Assembly (NCBI GenBank): GCA_020152595.1 | Contig: JAIGNY010002044.1 | Coordinates: 768,001 to 832,000 of the forward strand | Direction of reading: 5' to 3' | Source: Chiridota heheva | Lineage: Eukaryota > Echinodermata > Holothuroidea > Apodida > Chiridotidae | DNA: 64,000 nt | Shown here: in pieces, positions 1-13,300 of the stretch | How the letters are laid out: every line of letters starts with the position of its first letter | How positions within the stretch are numbered: position 1 is the first letter of the stretch | The notes under the pieces: model-generated | Database searches by the model: none | The model's input: only the letters and a program-made list of their open reading frames with translations | Told to the model about the DNA's origin: nothing | Position numbers and translations under genes: made by a program

Positions 1-3
1 CAT

Positions 4-622
4 TTAAAGGATTAGTTCAGGGGTGAAGCAAGTTGATCTATGTGAAAGAGGACTTCAAATGAAACAAAATAGTAAAAAAAAAGCATTCAAATATCTTATT
101 CCGTTAAGGAGGTATCTAAGTTTAAAGTTTGGTATTATTTGTGTAGAAGCGACTGAAATCAGACTAGTTATGTTACAGCCTCAGATTCCTCAAGGTCTTT
201 CTTTATCCTACTATATTTTGTCTGTAGTTTTGCAGCTTGAAAACCATTGGATGTCAGAAAAGTAGTAAAACTGAATCTAGTAAGGGTATCTATAATATAC
301 TCTCTAAAGAAAGTTTAAGGAAAAATAATTTAAATAGTAAAAAAAATTAAATAGCTTTCTTTAAAATAAATTAACAATTGTCATGAATGGGAGGATGAGG
401 ACGCTAACCAATTCTCATTATAAAGTTAATTAACATTCGTAAAGAAAGTGAGTATAAGGGCTTGAATCTTCTACCGCAGTAGAGTTTACATGTGGCAGAC
501 ATTCATACACAGATGAGAACTTTAAACTTGAGTATGATGTCGAAGTAATTTCCTCACAACTTGTTTCTTTAAAAGTCTTCGTTAATATAACATCAACTTG
601 CTAAACCACGGAACTAATCCTG
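4..622. mobile_element. foldback (long-TIR) element, full length
   Basis: The left arm starts TTTAAAGGATTAGTTCAG at 4; the right arm ends with the inverse (GGAACTAATCCTGAAG near 606-622). Arms of about 160-190 bases share the motifs TTTCTTTAAAAGTC/ACAAA, TATCT...CCGTTAAGGA and ATTTGTGTAGA. It is the same family as 54534-55109. Confidence 0.7.
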
Positions 623-699
623 AAGCTAAACACAGAAAGAAAAAAAAAACTTCCATAGAATGAGGAAGAAAGTCTTAAAAAGTGAAGAGTTGAAGTTAC

Positions 700-1337
700 C
701 TCTGTATTCTCTTTTGGTGTTGCTTCTTCCTAATATTTTCTTTTACTTGCTCCCTCTCCATATCCATAAACAGTTTCCTATACATGGAATACTGCTCCTT
801 GATTTGCCTCTTATGTTCCTCTTTGGCAATTCCAGGTTGAGCATCTGGAATGTGTATTACAGTTTCATGTAGTCTCTGCGCAGCAGTTTGATTGCTTTTC
901 ATCCCTTCAAAAGTTTCTTTTCTATTTGATGCAAGTTGATAATCTGAATTTTGAGATTCTGAATAGCTTGATTTGAAGACTTCTTTTCCAGTATCATTAC
1001 TTGCATGAACAGACCTGTTTGAGGTCAATTTCTGACCTTTAGGGAATAGAGTAGAAGCGACCGGTGTCCTGGACATGTCACCTATAAAATGTCCTCGTCC
1101 ACTAAGTTCGGGCTTAACTTCATTAAAGTCATGTGAATCTATTTTGGGGTCAAAGGTCACAGTTTTGCGATTTGAAGCTTCTGTTTTTCTCCTCCATTCG
1201 TCATCCATCTGTCCTTCAAAATCTGTCTGCAATTTCATGTCAAGAGAGTCTTTGGTTTCGCCAGAATCATAGCTGCCGATATCATCAACAGAATGCCATG
1301 GTGGGGAATCTGAAGAAGTCTTTTCCGAAAGCTGCGA
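700..1337 (-). CDS. CCDC15: CCDC15 exon 5 (last in window)
   Basis: This 638-base exon encodes about 212 residues of mostly polar, disordered sequence. It ends in a charged helix (HKRQIKEQYSMYRKLFMDME and onward) and then GTAACT at 694-699, leaving phase 2. The acceptor is TTTGCAG. The protein must continue beyond the left edge of the window. Confidence 0.82.
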
Positions 1338-4300
1338 CTGCAAATAAACAAAAGATTATCAGCAATTAGTGCGGAACATAAATGCAAGGATTGTGGGAGG
1401 GAGGGATTTGAATTTCTCCAGCAAATTTTGTAAAATATTTGATGACAAGATTCGTAAACTGTTGGTCTGAGATATGATCGATAGGAGTACAAATTTTGTT
1501 AATTGCGCCTAACAACACATGGGGTGATAAAAGTATACGGTCAACTGTTTGAAAACCAAAAAAGTCATCAGAATTAACAAGTTATAATTTTAAATGCAAA
1601 ACTAGTTACAAGGAATTATTATTCGTCAATACGTTGTGTTCCCAACTATTTTTGTTCAGCCTCTAAAACTGTACCTCTAATCACAATTACCTGGAATGCA
1701 CCCCTGCTTGTTACTATTTCAACTTTTCAAATTTAGATTATAACTGTGAGTATATGGGATCATATTCTGCATGTTAATTAATTTATATTTCACCTTTTAT
1801 ACCAGCCTGGAACACCTGATCTGGACATGATCTTTTCATCCTTTGGCAAATCTGACTTCGAGTGTGAAGTGTTGATAAAGGTATATGGGGAGCTACAACA
1901 GTTTTTTTCTGTTCAACCACTGCCCAACAACTGCATTAAATTCTGAGATTAATGGTCTATGAATTTTTAAAATAGCATGTGTACTTATCAAAGGACTATT
2001 CCCATGGATTTTCATTTTTCCATATATGATAAAGAAAATTTGTAGAAACAAAGTGGTGAAAAAACTTTGTTAATATCTCATTCCGTCTGGCATTAATAAC
2101 AATTTAAAGGAATATTCATTCCCATGGATTTTCATTTTTTTTATAAATGATAGAGAATTTTTTTAGAAACAAAGTGGTGCAAAAACTATGTTAATATCTT
2201 ATTCCGTTTAGAAGTTACAAAATTTAAAAATATTTTTGAATTTGGACAAAAATGACTGATTGGCAATATCTGTAATGTAATAGAGACAATTTCAACAAAA
2301 CGTCTTTTGTATTTCTTTGAAAATGATTTGTTTAGTTTTTTTTCATTGTAAATGTGATGTACATCAAGAAATAAACAAAATGTTTTCTTGTAAATTATAT
2401 ATTCCACCCTATCTCTATAATGAACCAAAAATGTTGTTTGATAAAGTAAAGAAAGTGTGATTAAATTTATAAGAAATACATAAGAATTGTGCTGTAATTG
2501 CCTGATGACATCACCAAGCTAAGGATATATACTGTAGGATGTGTTTTTAAGAACATTTTTCTACTCTATATAAATTGTTATATTTTCTAAACAGAATAAG
2601 ATATTAACATAGTTTTTTCACCACTATGTTTCTACAAATTTGGTTTATCATACAGTACATGAAAACTGAAAATGAGTCAAAGTTTGATAATTGTTTAATT
2701 TATTAAAAAAATGTGATGTATGAACAGGAAATTTGCCCCAAATGCTTTTGTTTTTCTTCATATTTCTTCCCTTAATTTCAGACTTTGAAAATGTTCTAAA
2801 TGCCTTCTCCAGCTTGAAATTGGTAGGGGGTGTTGTAAAGATCAAATCCTCTTCATTAGAAATATCTTCGCTTTTCTCGAGAGAAATGAAGAGGGTTAAA
2901 AAAACAATGGATTTACATAAGAGAATAAAGACTATTGTCCTGTTCCTACATCACAAGAGTAACACAAAAATTGACATATTTGCACAAACAAAAATCTTGA
3001 AAATGGGCAATTTTTAAGTGATTTTGACATATTTTTTGCTTTTTTCCTGTTTTTTTAGGGGATTTCAAATCATTTTAGCTGTTACCTCTACCTGTCCATG
3101 TACCTTTAAAACCACACAAACAAGCAAATGGATATCTGACCTTAAAGAAACCCCCATTGCTGATCCTTCTCCACCCTCCCCTCCACCATAGTCAAACACA
3201 GAATTGAAACAACTATACTGACAGTGTCATATTTGTTCAAAATCTTCACCAAAGGTGATTTTTCACCAGTTATGACAACAATTTCATATAAATTGGTTGC
3301 AGATGTCATTTACATAGATGTCAAATTAAAAAACCTATCGAACATCAGACTTTCATCAAATTATGAGAAGAGAATATATCAAGAATCATAACTTTTAAGT
3401 GAAAGCATTTTCACAATATCAAGAAACTGAAAATAAAATTCTACATTATAGCCACAACACTAGCAAAGGTCTCTTCAAATACGTACCAGTGATGCTGGTT
3501 TGTCTCTTGTGTAGTTGAGTCCCCAACTGCCTCCTGGGACATTTCCCTACAACAACAAAAAGATAATGAATATATTGTCCATTTGGGTATGATGTAGAGA
3601 ACGCGGCAAAACTAAACATTTTCAACATTTCTTCAGATGGTAATAACAGTTACTTCATTGGACTTATTTTGCTACATTATTGAATGGTTCTGAGCTTCAA
3701 AATCTGAGGAATTATGAGTAAAGTCGCTTAGTCTTATTTCAGCCACTTCTTTACAAACCTGTAAGTACAACAAACATTGAAATCTTAATGAAATGAAAGT
3801 TTTGAACACTTTTCATTTTATTTTGTTCCTTTTAATGTCATCTATCTAGTAAGGGCACTGACTTAACCTGTCAATGTACGCCTTCAGAAGTAAACACAAT
3901 GAATCTGTTTGTTTGCTTGATGAGGGTAACGGCACCACAACAACGAGGGTCAAATTGTGCCTGAGAGGTCAGATCATTTTAGAGGTATGAAGGAAAGGAA
4001 ACAGGGGGAGAATGAGAGAAATTCAAGAACAAAAAGTCAGATAGCTGTGATCGAGAGAGGAGGAGCATGGGTGAAACAAAAACAAAGTAGAGAGAGAGGG
4101 TGGAAGAGGAGAATTAAATATGGTTGTAGAGGGAAGCATGATGAAGGAAGGAGATAATTTTATCTGGAGGATTTTTCTGGAAGAACTCAGCAATCTGTAG
4201 CTTTAAATAAAGCAAAAAACCATTGAGGTTCCATTGCGCAATATGAATTTTAAGTTTAACTAATTGTTTTACACATTGTATTACACAATGGGCTGTAAAT

Positions 4301-7300
4301 TCAAAATACTGTAACAAAGATAACAAAATAACGCACAGCACTCAAAAGAATGGAATTTCACAATTATTTAAAATTTAACCATTTTTGTCTCATTAACATG
4401 TACACACTGGCTAACAACATAATTAATCCAAATATGAAACAAAACCGATATGTGGTTGTTAAAATAGGCCTATGCAAATTTAAAGATTTTAATATCATTA
4501 TTATGTATGATATTGCCACCAAAAATAGGGCACATCTGCAGACTATGGGCTATCTGTGTACCACATATAAAATGAACTCCATGTATTGTTTTTGAGATAC
4601 TGTGTTTTCAAGCTCTTTTTAACAAAATCATATTAAGCCCCACCCACTATGCATATTAACAAAATTCAACAATTTGTATACAATGAATATGTACAGTGTC
4701 ACATCACCTCTCATTTTAATTGCACATATGAAACAAAACAGACATGCGTTTCTTAAAATATGAGCATTTCCCAATTTGAACATCAAGCCTCGCCTACTCA
4801 TTCATGTGCATGACAACACCATCAAAAACAATAGGGCACATCTACGTACCATGGGCTATCTGTGTACCACATATAACATTAATCCAGTGTACCATTCTTG
4901 AGATATCGCATTTACGAAATGGCCGTCACAAACACACACACATGTACACCATCATGACAGCATAGGTTCCTGATATTATTGCATCAAAACCAAAAATTAG
5001 ACAAGAGTGAAGTACTGTACCCTCCCGACCTTTTCCAGGCCGATCCGTCTTCCAGCTAGGTCTCTCTTTGCCTGCTTCACGATCCTTCCAATTTCCTTCG
5101 ACTGCTGATGAAGATACTGTGCATCACCTCCTTCTCCATCATTGATGCTCTCCGCCTCCGCAAGGAATGCAGGCTTCTCCTCATTTATGACAGCGACTGG
5201 CTCTCCTGACCTGAAAGAGCAGGTGCCCTTTTTATATAAAATCTTATCGGCACTTTTTATGGTTTGATTGACAACCCTTTGTTGAAGCTCCGCCTGCATA
5301 AGAATGTAAGAGATATATAAAATTTTGAATAAATGTAGCCTATTGACTTTTTCAAGTAATAACTTTATAGCCAGTGCATGACGTGTACCTCCGCTTTCCG
5401 TTTAGTATGCACTGCAACTGCCGATTTTGGCCAAAATCGAAGGTTGCACATCACACGCCTCGCCAGAGCAACCTTAAATGATATCATTATTTGCTTGTCC
5501 TGGCACAGCTACGATCTAATTACATTGCCAACACGTGCGAGTGTAATATGATACCTCTATCTGATGCACGTTGGGCATATTATTAATGCCCCTATGATAG
5601 CATACTTAAAGGAAAGAGCTTGCACACTTAATGTATTAACAAATTGTGAGAGGCTCAAGATATTATAAATTTTCCCTCTTGAAATATAAAAATATTTTCT
5701 ATCACACACCCACCTACAGCTTGGAAACTTTAAACAATATCTTTTGGGAATAAGCTCCAAAAGTGCACATTTAATGAAAGACAATATTGGAAAAAATCAT
5801 TTGTATGTAATTCTATAAGCCTTTTAAGTGTGCGTCAAAGTGTGTATCATCATATGAAAATATGTGACAATTTTTGAGATAACGATTTCAGCAAAAGTTT
5901 GTCATATCTTTCAAATTCCTTTTCAAATTGCTATAAATTGCTTTGAAAGTTTTTCCCCACATGGAATTAATTTTTCCAACGGTTGTAAATAAAGGTGTTG
6001 AAAATCTTTGCACAAAAAAACAGTGAATACATTTTTTCCTTTCTTCGCAATTAATGTACTTTTTTTTACACAATTACATCGAAGACAATTTTAGAGCACA
6101 TGTTTAACACATATTCTGTTGTTAACTCAAGAAATCAAAACAAAATCAAATCTTCTTCACGAATTCCTGATTTTCCTGTGGATATAACCGCCAGAACCAT
6201 TTTTCCAACTCCGATGAAAACAACCTCTCACATCCCTAAAAAGCATGAATAGTTTAAGTAAAATGTGAAAAAACATGCTTTAATAAATTCAATTATAGGC
6301 TTTAATGCTGCAAAATCCTTTGAGAAGAAGGCACCTGCAAATGCAGCGCTTTATGCACAATAAGAGAATGTACAAGGCAGCAGTAAACTGGGAGGTACGC
6401 TAAATCCATCCGAGACATGTGCTGGTACTCATTTCACAGCTGAGTGGACTGAAGCAAGTAGAGTAAAGTGCCTTGCTCAAGGACACAATGCAGTGTTCAC
6501 ATCAGGAATCGAACCCGGTACCTTTCGCATACGAGCAAGACTCCTTGACAACCGAGCCACTGCAGCACTGAACTGGGAGCAACACTCAACAATTCCTGTT
6601 GCCATGGTCACCATGGCGATGAAAACTTCAATCTTACCAACCAAATTTTTTCAAATGATTTTATTCGCCAGAGAAATAACACTTGTCTAACATGTCTCAC
6701 CTGACGACCAAAATAATAGTTTCTTTGAATAAGAAATGTACTGAAAACATTTTGGTAGTACTGTATGAAATACCTTTATAGGCAATTCTAATACAATATT
6801 TACGTTATCATATCACTGAGCAACAGTATACGGACGTATGTACATTATTTCCGTTAGTACACGTAAACATGTCATGCAGTTAGGTGCCTGAAAAAAATGA
6901 TTGTTTTGTGTGTTTTGAAATTAGGAAGAGTTGTCATTAAAGTATAAAGTAAAAATATTCATGCAGGAAAACCGTAGGGGGAAGAACACTTCTTTTCCAT
7001 TCAAAATTATAATTCAAGACAGGATTTTGTACTGAAGTCTGGCCAGTAAGCTTAACAATTTTGACGATCAAAATTTTGGAAATGTGGGAACATGGTGACC
7101 AGTTTTTTCTGAGTTGGGGACCACAAAAGCAAATGCAATTGTTGAGGGTTGTCTGGAAGAATACTTGGTCTTGATAAATTAACATCATATTGATTGGGTG
7201 AAAAAAGTTATGTATGAAAGTCCCCACAGGCACATCCCATGAATATCCATGAGCCTCTGTGTAAGCGCAAAAATGAAAGATTGTTTACCGCCTGGCAGGA

Positions 7301-10300
7301 CATCTGCACTTCACGAGCTTGTCTTAATTTGTGATGGCGCCTGACTCTTTGTTTGACATCTCGTCTAAAGCGGGCGAGCCTCTCTGCTTTCTCATACTCA
7401 TACCTCCTTGCTTTTGACTCTTCTATCTGTGCTGAAATCTTTCAAGGAGTAAAAATATGGGTTGATATTTTTTATCTTTTACATGAAATTCCTCTTTTCA
7501 TTTGTAATTATAAGTATAATAAAAGCTTGCTCACATATGCTACAGGTTGTGCATTTCAGAACTCCTTGGCATAAAGTACAGTATGAACTGAAGTACTGTA
7601 AACACAAGATATAGAAATAAAATATTTATAAAAAAATTGAATACAAAATTGTGTGGTGTAAGAACAAAGCATTGTACTTTGAAATGTTTTTACTTTTAGC
7701 AATAATAAGATCTATTGAGTGGAAAGTTTCTATTACAAAACAAGCAAAACTGCTGACCTAAATTGCCAAGAACCTAGAATAACCAGACATCACAAACGAT
7801 ACAAATCCCTTCACTGCTAATAACATGCTTTCTACCCTATGTCACAACTGCCATCCCACCCTCTGTTCTGCATGTTCCATGTACATGTATATCCCTCCCT
7901 ACAAGAAATCATACATAAAATAAAGATACTACATCACACCTGCAATCAAGATGACATCCCACCATATGCCTTGCCACCTTGTCCCATATACCATGCCACC
8001 ATGTCCCACATGCCATCCCTCCCTGTCCCATATACAGTACCATGCCACCTTGTTCCACATCCATCCCTCCTGTACCATGGGCCATCTTACCCTGCCCCAA
8101 ATGTCATCCTTCCATGTACCACATGCCATCCCACCCTGTCATGCAGGCCATTCCATCCTACATGTATCCCACATGCTACACCACCCTGTCCCATATGACA
8201 TCCCATCTGAAATCCAGATGACATGCCATCCTGTCTCACATGTCATTACATTCTGTCCTCCATACATCCCACCTAGTCCCACATGCCATCCCAGCCTGTC
8301 ATAAATGCCATAACACTCCCTTGTTCCACATGCCACACCACCCTGTCCCACATGCTATCCTACCCTGTCCTATAGTACATGTATATGCCATGACATCATG
8401 TCCCCCATGCCATCCCACCTTCATCCTAATTCCTACATTTACCAATCATCCTACCATCTTCCACCCAACATTCTTTCCTCTAACTCATATCCCACTTCTA
8501 TCAACACAACATGTCCCAGTCACCTACCATCCCCCCATTCACCTAAGATGTAAGGTATTTCATTTATGAGGCTAATTAAGATCATTAAGTTAAAAGAAAA
8601 CAATTTCCACGAGAGGCAGGGCAGACCCCCAGAGGGCATGGAGGGCCGGGGTGGGCCGCCCCTGTGAAACAGCAAAGCTAGGGATCTGCACTCATCCACC
8701 AAAGATACTCTTAACCAAGTCATCATTCCAACCTTTACTATAACCTCCACTCACTCCATTGCACTACAGCCTCCCCCTCCCAGCCTTAACTTAAATCTGA
8801 CACTTCCAATAGAAGTCGTGTATGAGTATGTCATATATCACGTGATCACCATCTGCCAGACAAGTTGGATGGCGAAAAAGTTGGTTTACGTATGTGGGTA
8901 CATATAACTCATATGTAGAAGTTACCCACAGTGAAAACCTGAATGTAAATCGAATGTTTTTCATTCACAAAAAAGTATTTTACAAGTTGAAATGGTGATT
9001 TTCTGCTCAGCGTTTGGTTGTACAAATTGTCAAGGACAGAAAAAAGAAGAATCTTTTTACAGATTTCCAGCAGGAGAGCAGATGGGCGAAATGGATAACT
9101 GCAGTAAAACCAGGAAATGCAAAGATTAAACACTAAGTTCCACCAGTAGCATACAGGTACATGTATGTAGAGCAGTGCGTAGGAAGCGGGGCCCATGGCC
9201 ATTTATAATTTTCCTCCTCCCTCCCCCCCAACAAAAGGTCTAATAAATTGAATTTGAAGAATGAGATTCCATAGCTTCTTTTCTGATGGAAATCTTCATT
9301 TTTCGTAAAATATTCTTCATTTTCGTGAAATTTGCGACAATTTTTGTGCCATTTCCTTCATTTTGGGGAATTTTTCTTCAATTTTTTGAGAAGTTTCCAT
9401 CATTTTCATGAAATTGCAGTCTCTGTGTAATTTCCCTTCATTTTCCAGAAATTTTCTTTAATTTTCAAGAGGTTGTGCAAGGTCATTTTTGTGGAATTTG
9501 CTACAATTTTCGTACAATATCCTTCATTTTTGTGAAATTTGCTTTAAATTTTTGTGCAAATTTCTTCATATTCGGGAAAATTTCTTTAATTTTCGAGAAG
9601 TTGTCTTCAATTTTCAGGAAATTTTCGTTAAACTTCGTGAAATTTGTCCAAATTTTCTTAAACATTTATCAGTAATTTTACAAGCTCCCCTCTTTACAAA
9701 TAATTTTTGGACCGTGATAAAAGACTCATACATTTTTGTACTGAGGTTTGTTGAGACAAATGATAAAATCTCACAACGTCAAACACTTTCCTATGTCGCT
9801 GATGTTGCAAACATTTCATATCAGGTGAGGTTTAGGCTACTTCAAACCTCATACAAATGAAATAATTTGCTATTTACTTTTTTAGGTACAAATTTTAAAG
9901 ACTTATTCCTTTAGGACATGCTTCCTTCTCTCTGAAGTCAACTTGAATTCCCGTTTATGTAGCCATCTTTTGGGACAATGAAGCATAGTCTTTTTTAAGA
10001 TACTAATTGGAGGCAAATGTCTCCCATTCCTTTTCATTACCCCCTCCCCCCGAAGATGAATTTTGTTACTATATGAAATTATCCCTATGAATCACTAAAA
10101 TGGGGACCAATAATCAACTTATTTAGCCTTTGAAGAGCCTGTAATTCAAAATAATGAAATCTATCAACCAAAAAAGTGTCCTCTTACTGTATTTCTCACC
10201 TTGACAGTAGATGTTTTTATATTTTAACCAATGAATTGTGTAGAGAGAATATATCCCTTCTGCCTGTCTTCCCCACACTAGATTTCTTGAAAGTGAAATG

Positions 10301-13300
10301 TTTTCATGTGCAGCCTTTCTACTAAATTTGAGTGGCTCAAAGCACATTAGCTGAGCCTGGTACTTGAGTTTACATTGCAGACTCATTGCTACTGTGTAGT
10401 GTGCAGTATGACTGCATGTTAACAAGGTCTGATAAGGTAGTTAACAATTGTAATGCTCCGTCAAGCATGGCCTCTTTTATCATGATAGACATGTACTATT
10501 TTCTTTTGTTTTTGATTAGCTGACATTTTCTTTTGCTTTTTGTTAGTGATCACTGACATTTATTGATTGGCCAGCCTCACAGAGCTACCAAGGCTCCATA
10601 AACTGCATATGGAAAAAGCTGTGCTTATACATATAATGTTGCATCCCAAATAGTTCATTTGCAGAGAAAAATATCACTAAGATTTTACAGAGATTTGATA
10701 CTAGAATTTGCATATAAAAAAAATGTGAGTACAATTTTAGCGCCAGTTACGTGAGTAAGATTTAGAGCATCTGTCATGTCCGTAAGTGGCCCCGATTCTT
10801 GCCTAAACACTTCACGTTTGTTTTTAACTATGAAACATGTGCAAAATAAGTTTTAGGATGTTGCACAAAAATGCTGTTGATTTTTTTTTGCTGACAACAA
10901 TCTTTATGTTCAGATAATTTGATCAAATACTAGTTTCAGAAAGTGTATGTAAAAACAAATAAACATAAGATTGATAAATAATAGAACTTTAAAGTTACAA
11001 TTTTTCCTTAGACTTGTAACTGAAATATATTACCAGCCTGCTAAATTATATTCTTGATGATTCCTGTCTTCAAAAACTATACGGTGATTTTACATATAGT
11101 TCATATTACTGGAACATTTACTGGATTAACTTCCTTTGTGTAAAGTTTGAGCTCTCCAGTGTACATAACAATCTGATATCAGGGCTATTACATTAAAAAG
11201 TATTGTAATTTGTAGGTGGAAAAAAAAAGGCACAATATTTTTGTTTTCAAAAAGATCTTAAAACTGAGATTTTGCCCATTTCAACACATCATAGCGATCC
11301 TCTTAGAATTGCACAGCAGGTCTTTGAAGTACCTTCGGATGACCAGCCATCATGGCATCAGTATACGCGACTTCACACTTTCAGTGACCTCAAAGGTGAG
11401 TCATTGACATATGAAATAGTGACTCACATGTGCATCATTGTATCAAATTGTCAGTCACCAGAGTGACTATGTGGTGGGTCAATTTACTTCAGACCCATTG
11501 ACTTTGTACAGAGGTGATTGATTTGGGATGAAGTCATTTCACAAAAAATGTCAGTCACCTGACTGAGGAGTGTGTCAATGTACATGTTGTGTCCACCCAC
11601 TTCGGTTTTAAGATTTTTAGCACTAGGCCTAATACATGAAATTTGAAATTCTTTGTGATTTTTCTATCAGTATTAAAACACAAACTTGGCAGTATAATTT
11701 TACATTGATGAACGAGCCTGCATATTGTGGATGTATGCATGCAAGATTCGCCGTTTGACCTAACAAAATTGCATTTCCCACCGAGAACACGGGTAAATTT
11801 TGTTTTATTAAAAATCAGAAGGCTTTGTATATCACTCTATACAGGTTTTTTTAAGGTGAGAATTAAACAGAATTATTGATGATTTTCGAAGGCTGACATG
11901 TCCAGGACCTACGCATTACTGTGCAGCATTCAACAAAATTCCCAAAACTTGACTTGCACGCCGAGCCACAAATGCGCAAAAATATTGGACGAAGCTATGC
12001 TCGTTATGGTAAAATATTTCTTATGGCAATATTCACTGAGAATGCTGTATAAATAATACTGTTACACTTGCCAAAAAACAGTGGAAATTGTAATCCATAT
12101 ACTGTATCCTCTACAAATATAAAGCAATAACAGGTTCCATGAAATAAAAAAGAAACACGAAAGCTCAATAAACTTTTGCTTAAACAAGTTTTGCAAAGGC
12201 AGGTCAAGTGTGCCATGTAACAGTACAGATATACAGCATACTGTATGTGTACATGGAACAGGTATTGGACCCATTGCATGTAGTACATTAAAACCGCAGA
12301 ACAGACCTTGGCAAGAAACAGTGACTGGATATAAATATGCATGAGATATTTTACGCTAGCAAAACAGCATGCATTGCGCACATGTTCAACCAGCTACGGT
12401 AGCCTGGATCATATAGCTGTACATGATATGTTTTGTGTGGGTGCGATATATGTTTATACTGTATCTTATGTATGGTTGCATGTACTGTTTGATGTTGTTA
12501 TGGCAAGGTTTAAGATTATTTCGTTACATAACAAAATATTTTGGCTTCCGCCTAAATGATTCTGATTCAAGTTATTTTCTGGGTATTTCCATCAGTTATA
12601 TTATAGTAAGTAAAATCTGTGTAATGAATTAGGTTTTTAAAGAGAAATTCACTAAATTAGTTTGGATCAATTTATGGTTACCTGGCGGGCATATCAACTT
12701 GTAAATAAAGTTGTCCAGACGTAAATATTCTTTGCCCCGGGCATCCGGACAGGCAATTTGTCGGACATTGTTACTGTGCAGTGTCAACGAATGTTACTGG
12801 ACTGACCTCGAGGTCACTGAAAGTGTGAAGTCGCGTATTGTAAGCAGCAGTAATTGATAAATAATTTGGGGCTGGCATCAGTACAACTGAGCTCGAGATT
12901 CCTCGAGCTTTGATGGTGTTGATAAATATAATATTCTTCAGTGTTATCAATATGTAGTTGATATTTGCTTTTATTTTGAATTGACATTATCCACAGCTAA
13001 AGCCTAATATTAGTAATAAAGTGAATAGTCATACAGTAGCTCACTTTAAAGTTAAATTACATAATTTATAACAAAGCATGTGTTATATTGATTTATTTGG
13101 GAGTCATATTCAATCTTTCAACTCGATTTTTACCATAAAATGGGAAATTTTAACCAAAAACCTAGGACAATCTGTAAAACTTGTCCAATGAAAATGGCCG
13201 TTTAAAACCAAACTAAGACTTAACTTAGGGCCTAGCTTAGGACCTATTATATTATTAATTCATCAACGTGAGGTTTAATTTGATATGCCCAACTCACTAT

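Noticed and set aside
6598-6611. Perfect RFX X-box on the minus strand (GTGACCATGGCAAC)
   Set aside because: It is 7 kb downstream of the CCDC15 start, inside intron 2 and next to a SINE; functional X-boxes usually sit near the promoter. Kept here as a note only.
7839-8569. Overlapping long open frames on both strands, 100-120 codons, rich in His/Pro/Cys
   Set aside because: They all fall in a C-rich minisatellite; the proteins are just translations of the repeat unit.
9475-9860. Phe-rich open frames (also 16184-16471 and 56784-57219)
   Set aside because: Translations of the AATTTTCGTGAAATTT array, not proteins.
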